Positions 1 to 10,600 are shown, numbered from the stretch's first letter. The stretch is DNA of 37,769 nt from Verrucomicrobiaceae bacterium (GCA_016795375.1 JAEUHJ010000033.1:1-37769); one strand, 5' to 3'. Notes: generated by a model not told the origin, from the sequence alone. Numbers and translations: made by a program.

Positions 1-113
1 AAGACGAGTCGAAACTCCCGCAGCCACGCCATTTGATACACCAGGGCGCAACCGCCTGACAAACCGAGCATCGTGGCGAGGAAGGGGAGACGTGGAGGCA
101 AGGGGGGAGTCAT
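1..113 (-). CDS. Membrane spermidine-synthase-like protein, N-terminal fragment
   Basis: A reading frame opens with ATG at 113 on the minus strand and runs off the window edge after 37 codons. The peptide starts with a short Pro-rich tip, then a hydrophobic helix, then ALVYQMAWLREFRLV. That helix followed by ALVYQ-x-x-WLREFRLV is characteristic of the first membrane segment of bacterial fused membrane/spermidine-synthase-like proteins, which carry several transmembrane helices followed by a Rossmann methyltransferase-like domain. Only the first helix is visible, so the catalytic part cannot be judged. It lies 74 bases downstream of the prenyltransferase-fold gene on the same strand and could share its transcript. 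The start is reasonable because no other in-frame Met precedes the hydrophobic stretch; the Met at residue 15 is an alternative. No ribosome-binding site is obvious. Confidence 0.6.
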   Translation of the reverse strand, partial: MTPPLPPRLPFLATMLGLSGGCALVYQMAWLREFRLV

Positions 114-187
114 TGCTGCCTCATCAGACGCATGAAGGACGAGGTGTCCAGCCGGCATCAAACTGGCAGTCCGTGCGGAAGGGCGCG

Positions 188-1294
188 CTACTTCTGATAA
201 ATCGGCAGGTAGTGGTGATGCACGGAGAGGCTCAGCAGGGCTAGGGAGGTGGCATAGACGGCGCCGGCGCTCTTCTCGTTGCCGTTGCGCGGATACCAAC
301 TGCCGTCCGCGCTTTGCGCGGCGATGAGTGTCTGCTCGGTCTTCTGCCGCGCGGTGGCGGCGTGGTCGCCGCCGCGCTGGTACATGCCCTGCGCGTAGTA
401 GTAGCAGCCGTAGAAGAACCAGGGTTCGCTGATCTCCGGCGGTGATTTGAGCAGCCAGTTGGCGGAACCATGCACCTCCGGCGCCTCGTACTGCCCGCAG
501 ACTTGCAGGGAGAGCAATCCGGCGGCGGTGGTGGAGAAGGTCTGGCGTCCGCCATACGGCTCGTAGCTGAAGGCGGCGCTGTCGGACTTCGGATTGCCGT
601 TGGCGTCGCGCTCGACGCGGTAGCTGCGCTTGATGTAGGCGACGGCGCTGTCGATGGCTTCCTTCGGCACGTCAAAGCCGGCGTTCTTCGCCGCGCGCAG
701 CGACATGACTTGCCAGACGCTGACGGAGATGTCGCTGTCGCTGGAGCTGGGTTCGTAGCGCCAGCCGCCGCGGTTGGCCTCGCTCTTGGGTACCTGCTGG
801 GAGCGCAGGATGAGATGGATGGCGCCTTCGATCATGCCGTGCATGCGCTTGTCCGTGGCCTCATCGGGCGCGTGGCCGATCATTTCCGCGAGCATGAGGG
901 TGATGATGCCGTGGCCGTACATACGCGAGCGGTCGCTGCGGCCGAGGTAGCCGTTTTCATCCGGTTCGATGCCTTCGACGATGAAGCGCAGCGCCCTGCC
1001 ACAAGCTTGGCCTTCAGGGGTGGGATCGTCTGGCAGGTGGCCCACGGAGGCGAGGCCCATGAGGGCGAGGGAGGTCATCGCCGCGCTGTGGGAGGGGAGG
1101 TCGCCACGCCTGGGCTTTGATTCGGATTTTTCATCGACGATGTGGCCGGAGGTCTTCTGCTGGCGCATGAGCCAGCCGACGGCCTTGTCCACCGCTGTTT
1201 TGACCTGCGGGGAGATCAGCTCGGGTCTGGGCGACTGGGCGCGCACGACGGTCGTTGCCGCAAGAAGGATGAAAAGTGATCGAAGGAGGCGCAT
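188..1294 (-). CDS. Exported prenyltransferase/squalene-oxidase-repeat protein
   Basis: A 368-residue protein. The start at 1294 (MRLLRSLFILLAA) gives a clean signal peptide ending near VVRAQ. An upstream in-frame start at 1333 would add 13 polar residues before the signal and overlap the M50 gene, so it is rejected. The mature part resembles the alpha/alpha-toroid repeats of squalene-hopene cyclase and prenyltransferase beta chains: repeated helices with conserved Trp/Gly/Tyr, for example GWLMRQQ, GGWRYEPSSSD and DGSWYP. Exported stand-alone proteins with this fold are common in Planctomycetes and Verrucomicrobia and their function is unknown. The DxDD catalytic motif of squalene cyclases is not apparent, so cyclase activity is not claimed. 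It follows the M50 protease gene by 28 bases and is probably cotranscribed with it. Confidence 0.8.
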   Translation of the reverse strand: MRLLRSLFILLAATTVVRAQSPRPELISPQVKTAVDKAVGWLMRQQKTSGHIVDEKSESKPRRGDLPSHSAAMTSLALMGLASVGHLPDDPTPEGQACGRALRFIVEGIEPDENGYLGRSDRSRMYGHGIITLMLAEMIGHAPDEATDKRMHGMIEGAIHLILRSQQVPKSEANRGGWRYEPSSSDSDISVSVWQVMSLRAAKNAGFDVPKEAIDSAVAYIKRSYRVERDANGNPKSDSAAFSYEPYGGRQTFSTTAAGLLSLQVCGQYEAPEVHGSANWLLKSPPEISEPWFFYGCYYYAQGMYQRGGDHAATARQKTEQTLIAAQSADGSWYPRNGNEKSAGAVYATSLALLSLSVHHHYLPIYQK

Positions 1295-1322
1295 CTGGGG
1301 ACAAAAACCGTCCAATGCACTC

Positions 1323-2117
1323 TCAACGCACATTCATCCACGGAATTTGCGGCTCATTGCGAAGCTGCTTCCAGTTGTTCCAGGCCAGCAGGCCAAAGAG
1401 GATCAAGGTGAGAACGCCGCCGCCGACGCGGGTACGGGCCTGGATGTCGAGCAGGCTCAAAATGCGCGACTGCATGCCGAGCCAGAATATGTCCTGGAAG
1501 GAGAGGAGGGCCAGCACCAGCGAGCAGGCGAGGCTGATGACGAGAACCTGCCGCTGCCTGCCGGGGCCGCTGCCGGCCTGGCAGATGTGCCCGCCGTCCA
1601 GCGGCACGACGGGCAGGAGATTGAGCAGCGCCCAGAAGATGCTCACCACGGTGAAGCCATCGAGCATCTGGTGCAGCCAGAGCGAGGGCGGCTGCCAGAG
1701 GGTGATCGTCCAGCCGGCGGCGAGCCCGGCGAGGATTTGCAGCGCAGGCCCGGCGGCGCTGACGATGAGACTCTCCCTCCGCGCGCGCCACTGGCTGCCC
1801 TGGGCCAGGCCGCCGAAGGCGACGAGGTGGATGACGACACGGCGGTCGCCGAAGTTCCGCATCACCAGCGCATGACCCAGCTCGTGGATGAGGATGGAGA
1901 GGAACACCGCCGCCATCCAGGCCAGCAGGGCGCTGAGCTGCGCCGGTGTGGTCGCGTGAAACGCGCCGCCCATGAGGGCGGTGTTCAGCCAGAACATCCC
2001 GTGGATCAGCACGGGAAAACCAAAGAGGGTGAAGCGCAGCATGGCCGGGGCGGGGGACGGGCTTTCATCCCACAGGCCGCGCTGCAAATCCACCACTTCA
2101 TTCCAGCCCATCTTCAT
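1323..2117 (-). CDS. M50 family membrane metalloprotease (site-2 protease type)
   Basis: A 264-residue integral membrane protein. The zinc-binding motif HELGH is at residues 78-82 inside a hydrophobic segment, AAGP at 121-124 lies in the next helix, and the second metal-site motif LPVVPLDGGH is at 168-177. HExxH plus LDG in membrane segments is the signature of site-2 intramembrane zinc proteases (M50, SpoIVFB/rhomboid-like-topology group). Other hydrophobic stretches lie near 28-50, 60-77, 120-140, 155-170 and 190-215. There is no PDZ or CBS domain, so this is the compact form. The substrate is unknown. Met3 and Met26 are alternative starts. It is first in a minus-strand cluster with the prenyltransferase-fold gene, and its 5' side is divergent from the large PQQ protein with a 63-base gap. 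Confidence 0.88.
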   Translation of the reverse strand: MKMGWNEVVDLQRGLWDESPSPAPAMLRFTLFGFPVLIHGMFWLNTALMGGAFHATTPAQLSALLAWMAAVFLSILIHELGHALVMRNFGDRRVVIHLVAFGGLAQGSQWRARRESLIVSAAGPALQILAGLAAGWTITLWQPPSLWLHQMLDGFTVVSIFWALLNLLPVVPLDGGHICQAGSGPGRQRQVLVISLACSLVLALLSFQDIFWLGMQSRILSLLDIQARTRVGGGVLTLILFGLLAWNNWKQLRNEPQIPWMNVR

Positions 2118-2180
2118 GGGGAGATGTGTGAAATGGGCGGAAACATGCGCCGCGTGGCGGGCGTTACGCGGCTTTCACCC

Positions 2181-5100
2181 ATGAAACGCCTCGTCTTCTT
2201 TCTCTCCGCCCTCGGCGCTCCGCTCTTCGCTGACGAGGCATCTGACATCCTGGCCCAATCCGGTGTGAAGGGCGGCATCGTCGTGCATGTCGGCTGCGGG
2301 GATGCCTCCATGACGATGAAGCTGCGGGCGAACGACTCCTATCAGGTGCAGGGACTCACCCAGGACGCCACGTCCGTGTCGGCCATCCGTGAGGCGCTCT
2401 ACAAGGCCGGCGTCAGCGGCGCGGTGGCCGTGTCGGAGTGGGCGGGGGCGCACCTGCCTTACATCGAAAATTATGTGAACCTGCTGGTCGTCGAGGACGC
2501 GGCCGCCGTTTCCAAGGAGGAGATCGACCGCGTGCTCACGCCGCTGGGTGTGGCGCTGATCAAAAAAGGCGGCACCTGGGAGAAGGTCACGAAAGCATGG
2601 CCGAAGGACATGGATGAGTGGACGCACTACGCCTACGACTCGAAGGGCAACCCCGCCTCGAAGGACATGCTCGTCGGCCCGCCCTCTCGCATGCAGTGGG
2701 TGGGCAGTCCGCGCTGGAGCCGGCACCACGACCGCATGTCCTCCGTCAGCGCGAAGGTTTCGGCCGGCGGCCGCATCTACTACATCATCGACGAGGGCAG
2801 CCGCATCTCCATCCTCATGCCGGCGAAGTTCATGCTCATCGCGCGCGACGCCTTCAATGGCACCGTGCTCTGGAAGAAGCCCATCCCGCAGTGGAGCACG
2901 CACCTCTGGCCTCTGAAGTCCGGCCCCACGCAGCTCACGCGCCGCCTCGTGGCCATGGGGGACAAAGTTTATGTCACCCTGGGCATCGCTGATCCGGTCT
3001 CCTGCCTCGACGGCGCCACGGGGAATGTCATCCGTGTCTATGAGCAGACCAAAGGCGCGGAGGAGATCATCCTGCGCAACGGCACGCTCCATGTGCTGGT
3101 GAACAAGGAGCCGTGGCGGCTCAACGAGGAGTTCGCCGTGAAGCAGCAGAGCGACCAGAAGCGCGTCGAGACCGAGTTCAACTGGGACGGCAAGCCGCGC
3201 GACCTGCTCGCCATCGACGCGGAGAGCGGCAGGACCTTGTGGAGGCAGGAGGACCGCATCGCCCCCGTCACGATGGCCATCGACGACAAGCGCATCGTGT
3301 ATTACAACGGCGACGGCATCGCCGCGCGCGACGTGAAGACCGGCGCGGTGAAGTTCACCACCGATCCGACGAAGCGTCGCGCCTTGTATGAGTTCAACTT
3401 CGCGCCGCGCATCATCCTGCACAACGACGTGATCATCTACGCCGGCGGCGACGGCGCGATGAAGGGCATGAACGCCGACACGGGCAGGGACATGTGGACC
3501 GCGCCGCATGAGAAGAGCGGCTACCGCAGCCTGGAGGATCTGGTCGTCGCCCAGGGGCTGGTCTGGAACTCCGGCAATCTCAGCGGCCAGCAGAGCGGCG
3601 AATACCGCGGCTTTGATCCAGTCACGGGCGAAAAGAAGAAGAGTTTCTTCCCCGACGTGCCGGAGGGCACCTACTGGTTCCATCACCGCTGCTATATGGG
3701 CAAGGCCACGGAGAAGTACATCATCCCCAGCCGCACCGGCATCGAATATGTGGACATGGAGAAGCAGCACTGGGACCTCAACCACTGGGTGCGCGGCGCC
3801 TGCCTCTACGGCGTGATGCCCTGCAACGGCCTCACCTACGCCGGGCCGCACAACTGCGCCTGTTACCCCGAGGCCAAGCTCGACGGCATGAGCGTGATGG
3901 CCTCCGCGCCGCGTTATCCGATGCCGGCGAACACGCCGGACGATCAGCGCCTCGTCAAAGGCCCCGCCTACGCCGCCGTCAGCGAGGAAAAAGACGCCGA
4001 TGCCGCCGACTGGCCTACCTACCGCAGTGACAACGCCCGCAGCGGAGCGGCGAAGTCCGATTTGAAAAAGGACCTCGGCATGGCCTGGGAAGTGAAACTC
4101 ACGCAGCCGCTCAGCACCACGACCACCGCCGCCGGTTTGACCTTCGTCAGCGAGGTGGACAAGCACACACTGCATGCCTTTGACTCGGCCACCGGCAGGC
4201 CCGCGTGGCATTTCATCGCCGGCGGCCGCATTGACTCGCCGCCGACCTACTGGAAAGGCCGGGTGTTCTTCGGGGGCAAGGACGGCCAGGTCTATTGCCT
4301 GCGCGCCGCGGATGGCGCGCTCGTCTGGCGCTTCCAGGCCGCGCCCGTCATGCTCAGCCACGGCGCGTGGGAGATGATGGAAAGTGTGTGGCCCGTGCAT
4401 GGCAGCGTGCTCGTTGAAAACGGCCTCGTGAGCTGCGTGGCCGGGCATTCCTGCTTCCTTGACGGCGGGCTGTGGTTCTACCGCATCGACGCGAAGACGG
4501 GTGAGATGCGCGTGAGGCAAAATTACGACGACCGCGACCCCGAGACCGGCGGCGACCTCAATGACCGCCATAAAACACTGCAAATGCCCGTCGCCCTCAA
4601 CGACATCCTCAGCAGCGACGGCAAGTGGACCTACCTGCGCACACAAAAAATCATCGCGGACGGCAATCGTGTCGAGATCGGTCCCGTGAGCGGTGATTTC
4701 GCGAAGCAGGGCGGCGCCCACAAAGGCGAGGGCGCGCATCTGTTCGCGCCGATGGGCTTCCTGGACGACTCGAATTTCCACCGCAGCTACTGGGTCTATG
4801 GCAAGAGCTTTGCCGGCGGGCACGGCGGCTACTTTCAAGCCGGCAAGTATGCGCCGGCAGGCCGCATCCTCGTTCACGACGACAAGAACGTCTATTCCTA
4901 CGGCCGTGAGGCACAGTACTACAAATGGACCACCTCGATGGAGTACACGCTCTTCTCCACACCCAAGACACCGCCGGAGGAAGCCTACACCACCACCGAC
5001 GCCATCACACCGCGTCAGGGGAACAGCCTGACTCTCGGCCCCGACGGCCAGCCCCTCGCCGTGCAGCCGCCAAAGTTGCAGCCACAAGGCAAGGCCGCCA

Positions 5101-6158
5101 AAAAAGACGCCAAAGGCAAGGGCAAAGGCGGGAATGCACCTGCCAATGCGCCGATTCCCGGTTCCGTGCGCTTCCCCGCGAATGACGCGCTGGACCCGAC
5201 GAACACCGCGATTTCCATCGAGGCATGGGTGCTGCCGGACCGCGCCGGAGGCACGATTCTTCATCATGGCGGCCCGTTGCATGGCATCGTGCTCGACATC
5301 CGCGAAAAAAAGCCGCAGTTCCATGTGCGCAGCGACGGCAGGCTCAGCACCATCGTCTCCGGCGAGCCGCTCGCGGAAGGCTGGCACCATCTGGCTGCCA
5401 CCCTGGCTGTGGACAAGAAAATGAGCCTCTACGTCGATGGCAGGCTCGTTGCCGAAGGTGCCGCTGGCGGCCTGCTCACCAAGAAGCCCGTGCGCGCCAT
5501 GTATCTCGGCAACGGCGAAGGAGCCGCCGAAGGCAGCGCGGGCGGTTTCAGCGGCATGCTCGACCAATTCGCGCTCTATCACAAGGCGCTCGCTTCCGCC
5601 GAGGTGCAGCAGCGCTTCGAGGCACCCGACGCGCAGCCCGCGGACGCCGTGCTCGTCTGCAACTTTGACAACGGCGACTCACGCGACAGCTCAGGCAACG
5701 CCGCCCACGGCATCGGCGCCGGCGTGGAAACCGGCAAGGGCAAGGTCGGAGCCGCGCTCTGGTTCAAAGGCGGCGCGGCTGGTGGCAAGGGCGGCGGCAA
5801 CACGCCCGGCAGCTTCGTGAAGCACACCTGGGACCGCTTCGTCCCCATCGTCGCGCGCAGCATGGCCCTCGCGGGAAAAACAGTGCTCGTCAGCGGCGCT
5901 CCTGACACGATCGACGAGGAATACGCCTTCGAACGTCTCGCCGCGAAAGACCCGGCCATCCTTGAGGAGCTTAATGAGCAGAATGAAGCCCTCGAAGGCC
6001 GCCGCGGTGCCAAGATGTGGGCCGTGAACACCGAAACGGGCGAGCAGAGCACCGGCCTCGAACTCACCAGTCCGCCTGTCTGGGACGGCATCACCGTCGC
6101 CCAGGGGCGCGTCTATGTCAGCACCATGGACGGGCGCGTGCAGTGCTTTGGAAAGTAG
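2181..6158 (+). CDS. Large exported PQQ-like beta-propeller protein with methyltransferase-like and LamG domains
   Basis: A 1325-residue protein. The open frame extends upstream to 969, but ATG 2181 begins a typical signal peptide (MKRLVFFLSALGAPLFA), and the upstream part is antisense to two well-supported genes. Residues about 18-135 resemble a degenerate SAM-methyltransferase Rossmann fold (GIVVHVGCGD). The segment with DEWTHYAYD and RWSRHHDR is typical of planctomycete/verrucomicrobial PQQ-repeat proteins. Propeller blades follow (AIDAESGRTLWRQED, AFDSATGRPAWHF, YCLRAADGALVWRF). A Lys/Gly/Pro/Ala-rich linker spans about 966-990, then a LamG/concanavalin-like domain about 992-1151 (SIEAWVLPD, GWHHLAATL, LYVDGRLVAEG), then a last propeller strand (RVYVSTMDGRVQCFGK). 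It probably acts in the periplasm or at the surface. A quinone-dependent dehydrogenase is possible, but catalytic residues were not recognised. The gene converges on the DUF1501 gene with a 24-base gap. Confidence 0.88.
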   Translation: MKRLVFFLSALGAPLFADEASDILAQSGVKGGIVVHVGCGDASMTMKLRANDSYQVQGLTQDATSVSAIREALYKAGVSGAVAVSEWAGAHLPYIENYVNLLVVEDAAAVSKEEIDRVLTPLGVALIKKGGTWEKVTKAWPKDMDEWTHYAYDSKGNPASKDMLVGPPSRMQWVGSPRWSRHHDRMSSVSAKVSAGGRIYYIIDEGSRISILMPAKFMLIARDAFNGTVLWKKPIPQWSTHLWPLKSGPTQLTRRLVAMGDKVYVTLGIADPVSCLDGATGNVIRVYEQTKGAEEIILRNGTLHVLVNKEPWRLNEEFAVKQQSDQKRVETEFNWDGKPRDLLAIDAESGRTLWRQEDRIAPVTMAIDDKRIVYYNGDGIAARDVKTGAVKFTTDPTKRRALYEFNFAPRIILHNDVIIYAGGDGAMKGMNADTGRDMWTAPHEKSGYRSLEDLVVAQGLVWNSGNLSGQQSGEYRGFDPVTGEKKKSFFPDVPEGTYWFHHRCYMGKATEKYIIPSRTGIEYVDMEKQHWDLNHWVRGACLYGVMPCNGLTYAGPHNCACYPEAKLDGMSVMASAPRYPMPANTPDDQRLVKGPAYAAVSEEKDADAADWPTYRSDNARSGAAKSDLKKDLGMAWEVKLTQPLSTTTTAAGLTFVSEVDKHTLHAFDSATGRPAWHFIAGGRIDSPPTYWKGRVFFGGKDGQVYCLRAADGALVWRFQAAPVMLSHGAWEMMESVWPVHGSVLVENGLVSCVAGHSCFLDGGLWFYRIDAKTGEMRVRQNYDDRDPETGGDLNDRHKTLQMPVALNDILSSDGKWTYLRTQKIIADGNRVEIGPVSGDFAKQGGAHKGEGAHLFAPMGFLDDSNFHRSYWVYGKSFAGGHGGYFQAGKYAPAGRILVHDDKNVYSYGREAQYYKWTTSMEYTLFSTPKTPPEEAYTTTDAITPRQGNSLTLGPDGQPLAVQPPKLQPQGKAAKKDAKGKGKGGNAPANAPIPGSVRFPANDALDPTNTAISIEAWVLPDRAGGTILHHGGPLHGIVLDIREKKPQFHVRSDGRLSTIVSGEPLAEGWHHLAATLAVDKKMSLYVDGRLVAEGAAGGLLTKKPVRAMYLGNGEGAAEGSAGGFSGMLDQFALYHKALASAEVQQRFEAPDAQPADAVLVCNFDNGDSRDSSGNAAHGIGAGVETGKGKVGAALWFKGGAAGGKGGGNTPGSFVKHTWDRFVPIVARSMALAGKTVLVSGAPDTIDEEYAFERLAAKDPAILEELNEQNEALEGRRGAKMWAVNTETGEQSTGLELTSPPVWDGITVAQGRVYVSTMDGRVQCFGK

Positions 6159-6182
6159 CTCCGCAGGCGACGCCCGGCCCGC

Positions 6183-7634
6183 TCAGGTCAGCACCTCCCG
6201 GATGACATGCCCATGCACATCCGTGAGCCGTCGTTCGATGCCGTTGTTGTAGAAGCTCAGGCGTTCGTGGTCGATGCCGAGCAGGTGCAGGATCGTGGCA
6301 TGCAGGTCGTAGATCGTCGCCACTTTCTCCGCCGCCTGGTAGCCGAAATCATCCGTCGCGCCGTGGCTGAAGGCCTTTTTCACGCCTGCGCCCGCCAGCC
6401 AGACGGTGAAGCCCTTCGGGTTATGATCGCGGCCGTTCGCGCCCTTCTGAAAGGTCGGCATGCGGCCGAACTCGGTCACAAACGCCACCAGCGTGTCCTG
6501 CATGAGACCACGCGCCTTCAAATCGCGGAGCAGGCCCGCCACCGGCTGGTCGAGGATCGGGCCATGCACCGAATACTGCTTTTCGATCGCCTTGTGCCCG
6601 TCCCAGTTGCCCACGCCTTCCCCCATCGCGTAGGAGCCGTTGAAAAGCTGCACGAATCGCACGCCGCGCTCGATCAGCCGCCGCGCCAGCAGGCAGTTCT
6701 TCGCGAAACCGGCCTTCGTCTCGTTGCTGTCGTTTGCGCCGTACAAATCCAGCGTCGCCTTGCTCTCACCCTCCAGATTGCCCACCTCCGACGCCGCGAT
6801 CTGCATCCGCGCCGCCAGTTCATACGAAGAGATGCGCGCGGCGAGATCGCTGTCCGCCGGATGTTCCGCCGCCTGCCGTTGATTCAAAAAATTCACCAGC
6901 TTGCGCGTGTCACGGTCGGCTGATTCGCTCACGCCCGCGGGGCGCGGCAGGTTTGGAATCGGCTTGCTGGCATTGAATGCCGTCCCTTGGAACATCGCCG
7001 GTAAAAACGCCGAGTTCCAATGTCGCGAGCCGATCTGCGGCACGCCGCGTGGATCAGGGATCGCCACGAAGGCCGGCATGTCGTCGCACTCCGAACCCAG
7101 CGCATACGTCACCCACGAGCCGATGCCGGGGAAGCCGTCGAGGATGTAGCCCGTGCTCATCTGGTTCTCCGCCGGGCCGTGCGTGTTCGACTTCGCCGTC
7201 ATCGAGTGGATGAAGCACATGTCATCCGCGAACTCGGCGATCTTCGGCACGAGCTCGCTGATCATCTTGCCGCTCTGCCCGCGCGGTTTGAACTCCCACA
7301 GCGGCTTCACCAGATTGCCCTGCGCCCCTTGGAACGTGATCAAATCCGCCGCACCCGGCAGCGGCATGCCGTGGCGCCTCACCAGTTCCGGCTTGTGATC
7401 AAACGTGTCCACATGGCTGAGCGCCCCGGAGCAGAAAATCATGAGCACGTTCCTCGCCTTCGGTGTGAAGTGCGGCGGCCTCGGCGCATAAGGCCGCGCC
7501 GGGTCGATCAGCGGCCGGATCGGGTCATTCGCCAGCAGGCCCTTGCCGGCCAGCAACGACGTCAAAGCGATGCTGCCCAGGCCGCTGGCGCTGTGATTCA
7601 GGAAGTTCCGGCGTGAGAGAAGATGCATTCGCAT
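6183..7634 (-). CDS. DUF1501 family protein with Tat signal
   Basis: A 483-residue protein. The N-terminus SRRNFL (R8, R9) followed by a Ser/Leu/Ala-rich helix to about residue 34 is a twin-arginine export signal. The body is recognisably DUF1501: NVLMIFCSGALSHVDTFDHKPEL, VPKIAEFADDMCFIHSMT and TLVAFVTEFGRMP. The family is related to the sulfatase/alkaline-phosphatase superfamily and is nearly always encoded beside a DUF1549/DUF1553 cytochrome-type protein in Planctomycetes and Verrucomicrobia. The pair is thought to work in the periplasm on polysaccharides, but the reaction is not established. The gene follows the PSD1 gene by 8 bases on the same strand, which indicates one operon. The length is normal for the family. 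Met3 is an equally possible start. Confidence 0.92.
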   Translation of the reverse strand: MRMHLLSRRNFLNHSASGLGSIALTSLLAGKGLLANDPIRPLIDPARPYAPRPPHFTPKARNVLMIFCSGALSHVDTFDHKPELVRRHGMPLPGAADLITFQGAQGNLVKPLWEFKPRGQSGKMISELVPKIAEFADDMCFIHSMTAKSNTHGPAENQMSTGYILDGFPGIGSWVTYALGSECDDMPAFVAIPDPRGVPQIGSRHWNSAFLPAMFQGTAFNASKPIPNLPRPAGVSESADRDTRKLVNFLNQRQAAEHPADSDLAARISSYELAARMQIAASEVGNLEGESKATLDLYGANDSNETKAGFAKNCLLARRLIERGVRFVQLFNGSYAMGEGVGNWDGHKAIEKQYSVHGPILDQPVAGLLRDLKARGLMQDTLVAFVTEFGRMPTFQKGANGRDHNPKGFTVWLAGAGVKKAFSHGATDDFGYQAAEKVATIYDLHATILHLLGIDHERLSFYNNGIERRLTDVHGHVIREVLT

Positions 7635-7642
7635 GGCGGAGG

Positions 7643-10600
7643 TCAGTAAATCGTCATGAACTCGCTCGTGTTGAACAGTGCACGGCAGAACATCGCCAGT
7701 CCGTGCTGCGAGACCAGGCTTGTCGATGCGGCCAGCTCGTCCGCGCGCGGGTCGCGTTGACAGGCCAGTTGGAATGCCCGCCTCACCTGCGTCTCCGGCG
7801 CATGCCCGGCCTCCTTTTCGAGCCGTGCGGCAAACAAGCCGGCCTGCTGCATGGCAAACGAGCTGTTGAGGAAATTCAGCGCCTGCAAAGGCGTCGTGCT
7901 CGACGTGCGTCGTGGTGCGATCTGGCCCGCGTCCGGCACGTCGAACGCGCCGAACGTGTCATCGAGCTGCACCCTCGGCTTGCTCTGATAAATCATGCGC
8001 CGGAACGTTTCGGGGCCGAATTCCAGCTTCGATTGATACACCTTCACATAGTTGTCATTCGGCTCGAACAAATCGAACCCCGGACCGCCCATGGTCAGAT
8101 CGAGCACGCCGCTCACCGTGAGGATTGTGTCGCGCAGTGATTCCGCCTCGATGCGTCTCGGCGGGAAGCGCCAGAGCAGCCGCGCCCCGGAATCCGCCTT
8201 CAGAGCCGCGTCATTGATCGCGTCTGACTGCCTGTATGCCTTTGAGTTCATGATCAAGCGGTGCATCTCCTTCATGCTCCAGCCGCTCTTGATGAATTCC
8301 GCCGCCAGCCAGTCCAGCAGTTCGGGATGCGTCGGTTTGCCGCCGTTGAAGCCGAGATCGCTCGGCGTATCGACGATCCCGGTGCCAAAATGATAGTGCC
8401 AGAGGCGGTTCACCATCACGCGTGCCGTGAGTGGGTTCTGCGGATCAGTCAGCCATTTTGCCAAAGCCATGCGTCGTTCTGTCTCCGGAGTGCCCCTGGT
8501 CATTTCCAGTTTCGTGCCGAGCTGCGACAGCGCTCCTGGCGCGACTTCCTCCTTCGGCGTCATCGGATCACCGCGATGCAGGCGGAACGTCGGTCCGGGC
8601 TGCTCAAAGCGACCGAGATACGCCATCGGGAACATCGTCAGCTTCTTCAACTCCTTTTGCAACGCCGCACGCCGCACGCTGTGCTTCTTCACTTCGTCAC
8701 GGTTCTCATTCGAAACGCCGCTCAAGGCCGGGAGATCGCGAATCCGTTCGCGGTAATCCGCCGGCAGCCGGTCTGCGGATGAGGCCACTGCTTTCCATGC
8801 CGTCCCATCGGGCGAAACTTCGATCATATAGTCCGTGGCAAGCCGGTCCTGATACACGCGGACTTGCTTCACATCACCACGGTCTCGGCTCCACACGACG
8901 CTGCTGATCGTCTCCTCATGAGGCAGCTCGATTTGCAGCCAGCCACGACCTGGGTGTTTCGAGATCCAGCTCCGCGCATTGCCATACAGGCCGTCGTTCG
9001 CATGGGCGATCTGATGAATCGGATTCGCGCCGTCATGGTAAACGTCCGACGCCGTCACCTTCGCCCCGTTCTTTGCCAGCGCTACGTTCCTGCCTGCCGA
9101 AAACACCTCCAGTTCGTCAATGCACGGCTGTCCGCCCATCGTGGCATGAATTGTGAAGCGCACGAACTTCGCCTTCACCGCGTTAAAACTCTCGCGGTTG
9201 GCCAGATGCGTCACAGGAGCACGCAAGTGCGGCTGTGCGTCCGGTTTGTCGTCGTCCGCTGTTTCAAACAACACAGCGTCCGCCACCGTCGGCCCGCCCA
9301 GCTTGCCTCCGCGCAAAATGACGATCGATTCCGCTGTCAGCTTGTGCGTCCCCGCGAACCGGAAGCCGCTCCAGCGTTTCTGTTCGGGAATCGCGCCGCT
9401 GCCATCGGCGAAATTGCTCTGATCGACCACCGCGATCTCCTTCTGGTCGCCCTTCGTGTTCGTGTCGCCGTCCAGATCGAGGATGTAGCGCGCATCCTTC
9501 GCATGCGTCGTCCACGCGCCCCACGACAGCCAGATGTGTTGTCTGCCACTGGCACACGGATTCCACGAGAAGAAGTCCTTCCCGGCCTCATCTTTCTCCG
9601 CCGTCCAGTAGCGATAGCTCTCGCCGAGGTTCGGCAGCCGCGTCGAATCGCCTGGGTCGGACGCCTGGCCGGTTTCGGTGCCGGGAGAGTATGAGACCGG
9701 CTTCCCATTCGCCGGCTGCTCGATCTGCACGCAGCCAACGGCATCCGGCTTCGTCGGTGGTGGCAGGTCGTCATCCACCAGCACGCGCTTTGCCAGTCGC
9801 GCCTTCGGTTGAAACTTCGCCAGCGAAGCGTCGATGGCGGCGACCTCCCTCCGAATGCCAGCCGCCTTGCGCAGCCGCTCCCAGGCATCCGCAGGCCGCA
9901 GTTCACGTTCGCCATGCTGCACACCTTCGAAGATGGCGCGCATGTGGAAATATTCCGTCTGTGAAATCGGATCGAACTTGTGGTCGTGACAGCGTGCGCA
10001 GCCGATGGTGAGACCGAGGAAGGTGCTGCCGGTCGTGCTGACGAGGTCGTGCATCTCGTCGGCGCGTTGATTCGCCCGCAGCACCGGATCCTGGCCCTTC
10101 ACCTGGTCCCATGCCCCTGCCACGAGGAATCCGGTGCCCGCATCCGCGCCGAGCTGATCCCCGGCGATCTGTTCCCGCACGAACTGGTCATAGGGTTTGT
10201 CCTCGTTGAACGCCTCGATGACATAATCGCGATAGGGCCACGCATTTGGCCGCGCCCGGTTCATTTCAAAGCCGTGGCTTTCCGCAAAACGCACCACGTC
10301 CAGCCAGTGCCGCGCCCAGCGTTCGCCGTGGCGCGGAGAGGCGAGGAGGCGGTCGATCAGACGCTGGATGCTCGATGTTTGATCCTGGATGAACTCTTTC
10401 TCGAACGCGGCTGCTTCCTCCGGGGTCGGCGGCAGGCCGGTCAGATCAAAACTCGCGCGGCGGATGAACGTGCGCGCGTCAGCAGGCGGATTCATCGAGA
10501 GTCCTTTCTCCTTCAGCTTCTCCGTGATGAATGCGTCGAGCGTGGAGTGCTTCGACACCTTGGGCGGCTGAAACGACCAGTGCGTGACATCGCCCTTCGG

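Noticed and set aside
969..2180. Upstream extension of the PQQ protein frame
   Set aside because: It is antisense to the M50 protease (HELGH, LDGG) and part of the prenyltransferase-fold gene. A good signal peptide starts at ATG 2181.
2175..5582. 1135-residue open frame opposite the PQQ protein
   Set aside because: It is a GC-rich antisense shadow: no signal, no domain, many His/Arg/Ala/Val from third-position GC bias. The plus strand encodes clear PQQ and LamG motifs.
7020..7616. Plus-strand frame opposite the DUF1501 gene
   Set aside because: Arg/His-rich shadow of a strongly supported gene; no family character.
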